From the NCBI GenBank assembly GCA_000711775.1, contig ARYC01000221.1:1-64000 (forward strand): a stretch of DNA of 64,000 nucleotides. The letters run 5' to 3'. Both the position numbers and the translations under genes were made by a program. Shown in pieces: positions 1 through 10,148 of the stretch; positions within the stretch are counted from its first letter, which is position 1; every line of letters begins with the position of its first letter. This stretch comes from Oxytricha trifallax (lineage: Eukaryota; Ciliophora; Spirotrichea; Sporadotrichida; Oxytrichidae). The notes under the pieces were generated by a model that had not been told where the DNA came from, searched no databases, and worked only from the letters and a program-made list of their open reading frames with translations.

Positions 1-1347
1 AGAATGCAATAAAGTTTTCCCTTACAAGTCAACTTATAAGAGACACTTGAGAGATATACACAACGATATGCCAAGGTTGTATCTCAAGCATTAAAAGAAA
101 GATTGGAAGTATGTCTGTGAGTTCTGTGAGAAGCCATATTCTCATACTAGGTAGAGACCTTAAAGTGCACTTATAGAAAAAGCACAATTAAAGTTTTGTC
201 TTTATTCATGAACCTACAGGGAATAGATTCCTCTAAAAGAGAAGATCAAGAAACCCAGTGGAGTCTCTTAGAGTTGAAGTCTAGAAGTAAGTTAAAATGA
301 AGAAAGCAGTCAAGAACTTTCGAGTCACTGAGATCAATAAAATCATGGTTAAAATAGAGGCAATGAAGATTCCAATATTAAAAATTATTGACTTAGATTT
401 TTGCCTAGAAAGCTACCTCACTCTTGAAGATAAAATAGAGAAGAGAGTCATTACTGATGACTAATATGCTTATAAGATATATCCTTTCAATTACTTCCTT
501 GCTGATGACAAGTTCCAAATGGAATTTGCAAATGAGTATTATGCTCTTTAAAGGCAAAGTTAAATGAGTGCAGGTAATCATCTAGCTTGATGCTATTTTA
601 CTTGGTAAAAATCATGTAGCCTTCAGGCTCCCTTTACTTGAAATGACATACAGAGAATTCTTATCTGACAATAGATGCCAGAGATAAATTAGCTAGATAG
701 TATAGCAGATAGTTGAGGGGACTGAAGAGCTTCACAAGCTAGGTTATGTTCATAGAGACTTAAAGCCACAGAACATCATGATGAACTTTCAGCCTCTTAG
801 AGTTTATATTATTGACTTCAACAGAGCTCAAAGAGTGCAAGCCTCTGCATAAGGAAATGTATACGGCACTCCTGGATATTTCCCAGAGAGAGAGGATTGG
901 AGAGATGGAGACACTTAATGGGATATCTGGGCTCTAGCAGTAATAATAATAGAGAGCGACATGCCAAGAAACGATTACTTTAGCAGCAGGGGTGAGAGAG
1001 ATTCTAAACAAAGAATCAAACAATATCTCGATAAAAATAAAATAAATGGAGGTCTCAGAGAACTTGCATACTCAACTATTTCAAACCAAGCTAAGAGAAT
1101 TAACAAACAATAGAAACAATAAAACATCAACTTAGAAAGATAAAATTCAGAGAACTGCCACATACTCTAAGCTTATGTTTATGTGAAATATATTAAAAAC
1201 TCGCTTATTATACTCACTTAAAATACTAATATTTAAACATTAAACCCCTACATAAACCCAATTAAAACCCTAATAAAGTATGCACTAATAGTCTACTTTT
1301 ATCAATCAAAAACTCAATCAAACTACTGAAAGGGTTTTGGGGTTTTG
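1..1347 (+). mobile_element. TBE (telomere-bearing element) transposon, right end only
   Basis: The left part lies outside the window. The right terminus at 1331-1347 reads AGGGTTTTGGGGTTTTG, the G4T4-type end known from hypotrich TBE transposons, and it is followed by AAT at 1348-1350, which fits the ANT target duplication known for these elements. The inside encodes a C2H2 zinc finger followed by a protein-kinase domain, the same combination reported for the 57-kDa TBE ORF. The element lies directly against coding sequence of a minus-strand IPT/TIG-domain gene, so it behaves as an IES that must be removed in the soma. The identification rests on end sequence plus ORF content. Confidence 0.82.
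2..1329 (+). CDS. TBE 57-kDa-type ORF: C2H2 zinc finger plus protein kinase, frame-disrupted
   Basis: The N-terminus lies outside the window. A complete C2H2 finger is read near 2-70. A second (VCEFC..., then LKVHLQKKH) needs a 4-nt skip near 148-152 to give the canonical spacing. The kinase follows: catalytic loop HRDLKPQN near 751-774, then IIDFNRA where DFG is expected, then GTPGYFPERE for the activation segment. A second break lies near 556-575; skipping 16 nt between two GCA repeats restores the frame. The ORF ends on TGA at 1327-1329, just inside the terminal repeat. TAA/TAG occur in frame as Gln. The function of this protein in TBE biology is not known; it is not the transposase. The two breaks may be decay of this copy or tiny eliminated segments. 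Confidence 0.75.
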
Positions 1348-2350
1348 AATGATTGAAGCTGTTATGAGCATCATCTCCTTTTTAAGTTTGGTTATTTATT
1401 CTTTGTTCAAGATAAGTTAATCTTTCAACTATTCTAACCTTAAATTCTCTTGTATCTCCATCTAGCATTTAATCATTAGCTTGAGTATTTCTAATCCTTT
1501 TCTTTTTCAAAGTCTTAGGTATCTACTACTTATACTCAAATGAATTGCTACTCTAATTCTCATTTTGAGATACTGTTAAGATTTTGCCTTCATACATTAA
1601 GTGTAAATTTACGAATCCAGCCTCATGAGGTGGAGCATTACATTTGAAAACTCCTGGTTACAGGAACTTAATTGGAACTAAAACATCTCCAAAGCTTAAC
1701 TCGAGATTTTTCTCTATATAATCTGGTAAATTTTCGAAAGCAGAACTTGGCTTAACACATACTAATAACTTAGAACCGCCTGTTGTATAATCCCATTCAG
1801 GAGAAAAGTCTATGATTTCTATGTTCGTATTACTGAAAGCTACTCTTGGCATTTCCAATTTGATCATAGAAGGCTACTATGATATCTACTTGTTCTTGAT
1901 TTATTCATGTTAGTTAAAATTCAGTTCTTTCTAGAATCCCTTTTTGTAGAGATGCGGCAGATGCAATTTATTCTGCCAAAAGAACAAATAAATTTTCATT
2001 TTTTTTACTAGGAAACTATTAATTTTCTAATTTATCTTTAGTTATTGGGATTATGAAGTACAATATACTCTAAGATAGACTGTGATAAAGATAATTAACA
2101 ATTTTAGTTTAATTAGATATATATTTTTCTTTGAAACAAAGGTTTTAAAATTTGTAACCCCCCCATAGATGCTAAATCTCAAAGCTTTGCTAGGTTTAGA
2201 AATTAGCTTCTAATTGAGATAGCTTAACTTACATTCCTAGTATTTGTGACTGTAGAGAATTAATGTCTTCCTGGTTAGAAAAGAATGAAGTCTAATTAAC
2301 GATTTCTCCAGGAGCTAATATATTGTCTAGCAAATCATTTTGTTATGTTC
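1348..2350 (-). CDS. IPT/TIG-domain protein, CAMTA-like, 3' part cut off by the TBE
   Basis: The minus strand encodes an IPT/TIG immunoglobulin-like fold of the type found in CAMTA transcription factors: IIDFSPEWDYTTGGSKLLV, then a stretch with CNAPPHEAGFVNLHL, at about 1590-1830. A basic, Gln-rich segment follows toward 1351, still open where the TBE begins. Upstream (1900-2350) the frame continues with a coiled-coil-like stretch (NQEDINSLQSQILGM). Two breaks close if short segments between repeats are dropped: about 27 bp between GAA copies near 1885-1925, and 7 bp between AAAT copies near 1850-1860. The rest of the gene must lie beyond the left edge. CAMTA identity rests on the TIG domain only; no CG-1 DNA-binding domain was seen. 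Confidence 0.55.
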
Positions 2351-2486
2351 TAAATCATGGATTATTAATATGAATGCTTACAAAGATGGCTAGGATTGAG
2401 GTTATGTATCTTTGGCAATTGGATTATTTATAATTGACTTATCTTATTTGTAATACATTCAATTCATTAAATAAAGTATAATTAAA

Positions 2487-3017
2487 TCAATTAATAAACT
2501 TTTACATTGAGGATGGTTTTCTATTATGATTTTAATTTGTTGGCTTTTATATTTTTAAATCATCTTCTTGAACATTTCCATCTAAATCATCACTATTTAC
2601 TATCTCTTTTTTCTATTTCTATTTCGTCCTGTTTGCTTGGTATGAATTTTCAATTATTGATGAATGTATAAACAATAATTTTATTCTGTTTTTACTTTAA
2701 CTTTGCTACGTCATAACATATTGATTACTAAGATTCTATAACAAAAGCTCTTCCTTATTCTTCTTCGTGTAAGATCTCTCTATATTATAGCTATTTTATC
2801 TTTAATTAATTTCCGTTAAAGTGTATTTGGGTGACTCATCGTTATTCCCAATCGTGTTCATTTATCCATAAGTATAATTATTTGGATTTGTCATTAGAAT
2901 TTGTGAAGCTTCACTGGATTCCTCTTGACTTCGCTATTAATATAGATTTATAAAGTTTGATCTGCTCTCTGATTGAGAAGGTTAGTAAACATGCTAAGTT
3001 GTAGACTTTTAGTACAT
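2487..3017 (-). CDS. Q/N-rich open frame, perhaps the upstream part of the CAMTA-like gene
   Basis: A 176-codon frame without TGA, rich in Gln, Asn, Ser and Lys, with protein-like patches such as SQEESSEASQILM and KEEIVNSDDLDGNVQEDDL. It lies upstream of and on the same strand as the TIG-domain gene, so it may be part of the same protein. The ATG at 3017 is the first in frame after a TGA. No domain was recognised. In sequence this AT-rich, with TGA as the only stop, frames of 60-100 codons arise by chance; this one is longer and more charged than expected, but that is all the support there is. Confidence 0.4.
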
Positions 3018-4284
3018 TTTTAATAATATCTTTATGATTATTCAAGTAAGCTTAATTTGAAAGAATCGTGCTTAGCAAACAGAAAATGTAGAAGAAATCT
3101 CAATAGCAAGTTTTAATTTGATTCTCCTACAATTTCAAAAGAAGGAGATTTTCAACAATAAATAAAGGATTCTTTTGAGCTTAATTTACTTCTACTTTAA
3201 ATTTAGAATCGCTGGATCATCTAGAATTTAAGACTTGAAGATAGAAGATGCATGATAAAAGTAATTTAAAAACAAGATTATCAGAAACCTTCTCTACTTC
3301 TAATGAAGATTGAGAAATTAAACATGTAATTTAATCTTAATCAGACTCCTAGGCACTTAAATATGGATTTGAAAAAATTTAATATATTTTTGCAATTTTG
3401 ATTTTTCATGATTCTAATTTGTCCTATAATCATTAGTTTCCCTCTATGCTCCTTGAACTTTTATTAACATGTTTATGTAATCCTAAATCATTGATAAGAT
3501 CTTCTTTCATTTTACCATTTATATTTACATAGACAATTCCTGATATTCTGGATTACTTGGATGATTCTCTTATCAAATGTTTTTCTGATCTTATTTAGCA
3601 AAATTCTTTTCCTTGAATAATTCAAATTAAATACTTCATAATTTTAAGATCAATTAAATCTTTCTTTTTCAAAGTGAAAATCATTTGACATAAAATGTAT
3701 TAAGAGTCTATGCAAAGTAACATTTTTTGATAGGATTTTTTACTCATGTATTTAAGTTTATCATCCTCTTATTCTATATTTTAATTAATTTGATAATAAA
3801 AAAAATGTTTAAGTCTCACAATCATTGATCTAACTGGAGGTTCTATGAAATAACATATTGAATTAAAATATTAATGGTGACATGTGCTGAGCATGGAGGC
3901 TGTATATAAATATTTTTAGAGATCATGGGTCAAATGTTTATCGTTAATCCAAAAAATTGATATTAAAAGATTAATTTAGAAATTCCATTTATATTTCAAT
4001 GAATGCTCCTATGCTTACATATTTTCAATTTATACTTGGTAGGATTATGAAATTACCAAGCCAGTTGGTATCAGAGGATATTAGAAAAGCATCTAGAATA
4101 GTATAATGTCAATAATGAAATAGAATGATGCAATTTTATAGATATATTTTCATAACTACTTCATCATAATTAATTATCTGTTTATTTACACACTTTAAAA
4201 TAGTACACACTAATCATACTCCTTATTATATTTCAGTTTTTCCATAAGTTTATTGAATTTCCAATAGTGCTTTCTTTATATCTA
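3018..4284. other. AT-rich stretch with possible degenerate coding at 3050-3420
   Basis: On the plus strand at 3050-3420, protein-like pieces appear in shifting frames (SPTISKEGDFQQQIKDSFE, then STLNLESLDHLEFKT, then SNLKTRLSETFSTSNED), with several TGA codons between them. This could be a decayed gene or exons cut by short eliminated segments that I could not pair. 3421-4284 shows nothing convincing. Confidence 0.25.
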
Positions 4285-4614
4285 TCACTTCGTTGGAGTG
4301 CTTTCCTTTTTGAAACAATCAATAAATTCGTTGTCTTTGCTTTGATTAGTCTCACCCCATTCGAGCCCCTGATCTCCGTAAGCCAGTCTGAAACACGTCG
4401 GGCTAATGTAGTAATTTTGGCACATTAATCCCAAATCGTCGTTTAAGTAAGAACACTTAGTTTTTCTATATTCTTCTCTCAAATTCTTAAGCTTTTTCTC
4501 ATAAGGTCCCAGAGATTTCTTTTTGTTTTTGCCACCCTTTGCCAAAGTTTAATCCAAAGATAGAAGGGTTAAGGAAAGTAGCAAAAGTATTAAGAATTTC
4601 AATTTTGATTTCAT
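4285..4614 (-). CDS. small secreted Cys-containing protein
   Basis: A single-exon frame of 109 codons from ATG at 4614 to TGA at 4285. The N-terminus is a clear signal peptide (MKSKLKFLILLLLSLTLL), followed by a Lys-rich stretch (KGGKNKKKS) and a compact domain with four Cys in the mature part (CSYLNDDLGLMCQNYY, then SPTCFRLAYGDQGLEWGE, and a last Cys near the C-terminus). It is probably exported with one or two disulfides. The pattern CSYL...C...C...YG...LE.GE recalls small domains of unknown function (DUF4787-like), but I am not sure of that link. No intron or IES is needed. Confidence 0.78.
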
Positions 4615-4959
4615 TAATTAGTTTAATAATTCTTAGATTAATTTCTATATAAACACATGAGGTTAATTTTAGCAATTATTGATGAGAACAGTTTGGACTT
4701 ACTGTTTATACTTTATGAGTTAAATGAATAAAAATAAAAGTTAGCCATCTTATGTCATGGATTTCCTGAATATTATAAAAATGTGGATAAATTATTCAAA
4801 GCAAACATGTACTTATTGTTCTCATTCAAACCAAGCTTAACTTAAGATCATGAAAAAATATAGATTTTGATTAAAATCCTACCAAGGTCCAAGGTTACTC
4901 TTTATAAGTAATTATTCAATACAATTTTTATAGTAAAAATTATCTGAAAAAATATAACA

Positions 4960-5658
4960 TCAGTTATAATTAAGATTATTTTATGACTATTTTACAATCT
5001 ATTTTATTTATTCATGCATACTTATCCCTGTATTGGAGCTTTTCAGATATATATTATTATTATTTTGCTAATTTTTTGGCACACTAGCACCTGAAATTTT
5101 CTGATTCCAATTATCACCAAGAGCATTATTTGAAAAAATAACATCAGGCCTACCTAAAAGTTGTCCCCCAGATTTTAAAAGGATTTCCTTGACAATTTGT
5201 GATTTGTTTAAATCTAAAAATTCCATTATTTTTGACGCATTTTAAATGTTCACAAATGGCTTGAATCTTGTTTTGGTTTGTTTATGTTCATTTTTTATAT
5301 AATAATAATAAGCTATATCTATATATTTACATAGGAAATTATATTAAATTTGTTTTTTTGTTATAACTAAGTCAGATAGATTTGAAGCCGATCTTTCAAA
5401 ATTATTACCTAAATTAGAAACTTGACTTTTCATTTTCTCTCTTCTCATTTAAACCATAGATTAGGGGCGTCCTTTTGAAATTTACTACTATGAATATCCT
5501 AGCTAAGATCTGTTCAAAGTATTGTCAAACTTATTAACCAAATTAAGTTAGTTATTTTCTACTTTCAAAACTTAGTCTTAAATGTCTCCTTAGAGATATT
5601 GCTAAACATTGTTTTGATCTATTTTTGCTTGAGGTCGCGAATTCCCATTGAAATGCAT
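4960..5658 (-). CDS. unrecognised hydrophilic protein
   Basis: A continuous frame of about 232 codons from ATG at 5658 to TGA at 4960. The first half is polar (NSRPQAKIDQNNVQQYLQ, then MVQMRREKMKSQVSNLG). The last third has a more ordered look (MEFLDLNKSQIVKEILLKSG, then GRPDVIFSNNALGDNWN). An AT-rich stretch near 5290-5345 may be an intron or IES that happens to stay in frame. No signal peptide, membrane segment or known domain was recognised. Length without TGA and protein-like composition support it as a gene. Confidence 0.55.
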
Positions 5659-6548
5659 TATACGCTTAAATTTAAGGAATGATAATATTTTTTGTTTTTA
5701 AAAATAATTAATTAGAGTTATTTAGAACTTTATAGGTACATAATAACTGCCCTTAATTTCTAATTCGCAGATGTTTGAGAATCTTATTTTATGTAAGTAT
5801 GATTTGGTGATGTATTCATAGAATGGAAATAACCAACAAGTTAAGGTTTCTCTGTCAATTAAGATCTTCTTTCAATGCTTGTATTATGACTCTAATATAA
5901 TTAATTTATTTAAATTATTTGTATTTCTTTAATAGCTAATTATAATCCTTTTAGATTGATACCTGGAATTAAGTATTTGAAACTTCTTTCCTCTTGTGAG
6001 TTATGTTTGTTATAATAAGTTTATGAAAGTTTTAACTTAAAATGTTTTTCCCACCTTCTTTTAATGACATCCATTAGTGCAAACCTATAGATTGGCTAAT
6101 AATACTACATAAGTACTAATTTGCTTAACCATGAATCTAATGATCGTCTAATTACTACTATACTGACTGGTTATGAGTAGCAGTATAGCTTGAATCTGTT
6201 ATTGAATAAGCAATTGTATATCAAAATTTGAGCTGCATTAACCTTTATGCTTGCTTGCTGCTTTAAGTTTTATACCAAGTTTCTTCTCTATTTTAGATTT
6301 TTAAAAATATTTGAAATGGATACTTTTAGCTCCCTTAAGAATTTTATATTCCTTATCTATTCTACTGTTCATTATAAGAACTTAAATTATCCTTATTTTC
6401 CTCCTCTTCAAATAAGCTTAAATTATAAATTTTAATCATAAAGATTTTCCAACTACTTCGTACTCCAGAAGTTAATATTCAAGGATTCTTTATTTATTTC
6501 TCTTATAATAAAGATTCATGATCTGCCTTTAATTCACTTGCTCTTACA
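5659..6548. other. AT-rich spacer
   Basis: Nothing supportable was seen on either strand beyond short chance frames. It separates two minus-strand genes. Confidence 0.5.
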
Positions 6549-7390
6549 TCAGAAAGGTTAAATAAAAAGGAAATATTATTGAGAAGAAGAGTCAGATTTT
6601 TCATTATAAATATTGTGCCCTCCTTCGCTACTTCCACTCCTGCTACTTTCCACTCTCTCTATATAGCTGTCATCACTTTAATCTTAATTAGAATAAAGTT
6701 AATTATGAATAAAGGATTCGAACCCTGAGTTATCTAATTCTTGCCTTTCTTTTGCAAATTAAAATACCTTAAATAATTGCTGTAAACTTGAACTAATTAT
6801 AGGTTTGCTGCATAATTTGGAATTTACTTAGTGCTTTGAACCTTCTTTGGTACTTTTACTGTTTTCTTAATTTTCTATTCAATCTTCCCTAATTCATTTA
6901 AAATTATTAATTCTTTCATATCGCTGCTGCTATCATAAAACACGCTCCTTTTCTTTTTCTTTGGTGACTTTCCTTTAGGAGTCCCTTGAAATTAAAGCGG
7001 TAAATCTATGTCTTAAGCTTGTTGCTTCAAAATAGTCTGAAAAAGTTAGCCATTATAAATGATATAAATTTATCTAATTTCCTGATATCGTCTTGTCTTT
7101 GGAGTGCTATTTAAAACAAAGACTGCTTTTTTAGCTCGTTTACATAGTCAATTAATAATACTGTTAAAATGTAATAGTATTGAATGATTCTCTCATTTTG
7201 GGTTAAGATTTCATTGAAAGTTGCATGGCAAATATCCAATCTCTTCTAGAAGACTCAGAGTCTGTTCCCAGAACTAGCTTATCTCTCTTATTTAGCAATA
7301 AAATAATTCAAAGCAAACATAATTAAATAGAGCAAACCAAGCTTAGTCTTGATTGATACTTCACAGTCCTCAAGATCTATTAAAAATATT
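6549..7390 (-). CDS. unrecognised minus-strand gene in several frame segments
   Basis: Four protein-like segments follow one another on the minus strand and end on TGA at 6549. They are: DLEDCEVSIKTKLGLLYLIM near 7300-7375; TDSESSRRDWIFAMQLSMKS near 7210-7265; FQGTPKGKSPKKKKRSVFYD within a long piece at 6850-7130; and an acidic Ser-rich tail (ERVESSRSGSSEGGHNIYNE). The last two join through a candidate 23-nt GT-AG intron near 6752-6774. The earlier breaks were not resolved and may be IESs. The Lys/Arg-rich patch looks like a nuclear localisation signal. No domain was recognised and the start is unknown. Confidence 0.5.
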
Positions 7391-7475
7391 TAAATCATTA
7401 GTCTTCCAGAGTCTATGCAAATCAAATCAATTTAAATAAAATAAATTTATAGGCAAAATTAGTTATGTTTTAACG

Positions 7476-8300
7476 TGATAATAATTATAGAACTATGATT
7501 TCAGTGAGTCAAACGACCTACTTGAAGTGTATCCCCACGGTTATCACAAAATCGACAAGAAAGGAAGACCAATTTACATTGAGTGCCAGGGTAAATTAAG
7601 GATTGACGAAGTTTTCAAGATTACCTCTGAAGAAAGATTAGTCAAGCATTACATCCAGTCTTATGAGCAACTCCTCAAACTTAGATTCCCAGCTTGCTCT
7701 GCTGTTGCTGGTCACAGAATCGAATAAGGTCTCACAATCATTTTATAATGAATTGGATTGCTTCACAAGTATAAACTCGGTTTTCCTTATTCAGTAATTT
7801 ATCAGGAGTTCTATGAAAATTCTAACTAAAAAGGTCTACGCTCTGATTTAACTAGCATCCAAGATTGGTTCCGATTATTATCCAGAGATCATAATATATA
7901 AATTAGTATTCTCCTATGCTTTTCACTGGTGTGTGGGCTGTTGTAAAGGGCTTTATAGACGAGAAGACAAGAAAGAAGATTACAATTGCTGGAAGCAAAT
8001 ATTAAAAGGATCTATTAGAATTAGTGGAAGATTATAACTTGCCAGACTTCCTCGGTGGAAAGTGCACATGTGCTTTAAAAATACTAATATTTATAGGCTG
8101 TATGAAGAGTAACTAGACAATTTATACTTGAAAATATGTTAATGAATTTATAAAGGATTGGTATCAGAAGAAAGCAAGGCAATGATCAAGAAGAGACAAA
8201 GAGCAATCAACATTGATTTCTCAAGCATCCAGAATTTCCCAAATCATATATAGTATTTATTTATTTAAACAATCAGGTTGTAATTTATATTTTAGATTTA
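7476..8300 (+). CDS. Sec14/CRAL-TRIO lipid-transfer protein, broken into blocks
   Basis: Blocks matching the Sec14 family appear in order: YPHGYHKIDKKGRPIYIE with the downstream helices to GHRIEQGLTII (7490-7740); LTKKVYALIQLASKIGSDYY (about 7813-7890); APMLFTGVWAVVKGFIDEK through LPDFLGGKCTC (about 7911-8074); GCMKSN (about 8097-8115); and SEESKAMIKKRQRA (8163-8205). Family members bind phosphatidylinositol or phosphatidylcholine and move or present it at membranes. The gaps are AT-rich and break the frame, as expected for IESs, but I found no clean pointer pair for each. The N-terminal CRAL-TRIO helices are missing or upstream. This could be an IES-split gene, a scrambled gene or a decayed copy. 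Confidence 0.65.
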
Positions 8301-8479
8301 AAACTATAATAAGTTAATTGTTAGGATTACTTTGAATATGCCCACCTTCTTTCAAACTGAAAAGATTATATAATTGGCTAGCAAGATACTCCTGTAAAGT
8401 CTAATCAATTTAAGAACTTTTATTTGTATGCACATTTTTTCCTTTAACCTTTGGATGTTAGTTTTAATTTTGATTTTTT

Positions 8480-10115
8480 TCAAAGAATTTATACTTTTTG
8501 CTCTGACTACTTATAATCTATCTTTCTAACTACTTATTTGGTTAAATTTATATGAATATATTTAATATAATGTATTGAATAAGCAGAAGTTCTTGCAGGA
8601 GGCTAAAGTAAACTAAATTGTCTTTCGGTTAAATTGTGATTTTCATTATTATAGGGTGCTTAAATTATAATGAAACCATGCAATAAACATTTCATGTGAT
8701 TAAATAAAAAATAATAAATCAAAACCTTGATTTCATTTAGTTAACTTTGGAACATACAATCTTAATTATTATCAATTGTTTTTCCATTATTAATGCCTTG
8801 TTTAGAATTATCTTTAGTCTTTTCTTTGAACTTAGGACTCTGGTCAATTGAGATTTAGCTTAAATCTAGCATTAAATTTGGATCTGATCCATCTTTAACC
8901 AAATTTAAGCTCACTACTCGAATTTGATTAGTGTCTGTAGCTGCATTAAAATTTAATAACAATATGTTTTCTCTATTTTAGATGATTTGATATATCTTTG
9001 TTAACTTGTGGTTAGATTTAACATGAGAAAAAAGGTGGAGGCACATTTTCAAAACTTCCATTCAAATTATTTGGAACAACTTACTTGCTATTAATGTTTG
9101 GTTTATTATGCTAATTAAGAAAACTGTTTAGTTTTATAGTGTTAGGGTGATTTGAAACTGTGGGGATTTGCACTGGTTTTTAGGTAGGTTAAATTTAGTT
9201 CTCTTGAGTTTAAGCTCTAAACTACACATACTACTAAATACTTCTATTCTACCTGTGATACTTTATAAATGAAGATTTAGGCCTTATAACTATGTTTTAT
9301 TATTCTTAGTTTTATTGAATTTATTTTTGAGACTATTGAGACATTTGCTGTTTCTTCTTATTTTCAATTGCTTGGTTTAAAAGAGCTAGCTTATTATCAT
9401 ATCCAAATAAGTGTCTGCTTTTAGGCATCTCAAATTTTAACTATTCTTATTTTTCTGTTATTGAAGATCTTTGATTGTCTCTACCATCTTGCTCATTAAA
9501 ACCCATTAATTTTTAAATTAGAGGTTCTTTTTTAAGTTCTACTTAGTTTTGAAGATTGTTCGTCTTCTGTTTTTTCAATATTCCATGATTTTAATAAGGC
9601 TCATCCTCCGTTACAGAATTTGCTTGCTTATTCATGCCCTCATTTCCAGTTGAAAATTTAAGCAGAATAATCTTTCTTGCTGAAACAGCTGCGGAATATG
9701 GTTAGTTTTGACTAACTCCAGAAATGTCAGAGATTACTGGAGTTAATGAATCTTTATGAGATTGTTTCAAATAGTCCTAAGAACTCTATAAAGAGTTTAT
9801 TACAACTGAATTCTTTTTGTTTTTATTGGTGCCAAATGATTTGACCATTAACAAATCTCCTTAACCTTGAGATTTTGTGGTGGTTTGCTTTTTCTATTTC
9901 TTAAGATTCTTCTTTTTCTATTTTAAAATTTCATTTGATATAGAGGATAATGCATCATCATCTAGTTCATTAAGTAAGGAGTTTTATTAAGCTTTTGATA
10001 TATTGATTCCAGTACCTGAAATAAATCCTATTTCTTGGAGAAATGAATCAATTACTTATTTCTTCTATTAAACTTTAGAATGCCTCTTATTGTACTGAAA
10101 TTTATGCTAGCCCAT
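8480..10115 (-). CDS. unrecognised Gln/Asn/Lys-rich protein
   Basis: A long open frame from ATG at 10115 to TGA at 8480 with one frame change near 8870-8990. Of 1,636 nt, one is in excess of a multiple of three, so one segment of 3n+1 must be removed; a 106-bp segment between GTTAA repeats or a 10-bp one between TTA repeats would both fit. The protein is rich in Gln, Asn and Lys with patches such as NELDDDALSSISNEILK and LTPVISDISGVSQN. No membrane segment or domain was recognised. The ATG lies only 33 bp from the stop of the carboxypeptidase gene on the same strand. Confidence 0.6.
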
Positions 10116-10148
10116 ATAAAATAAGAAACATAAATTTATAGTAATTAA

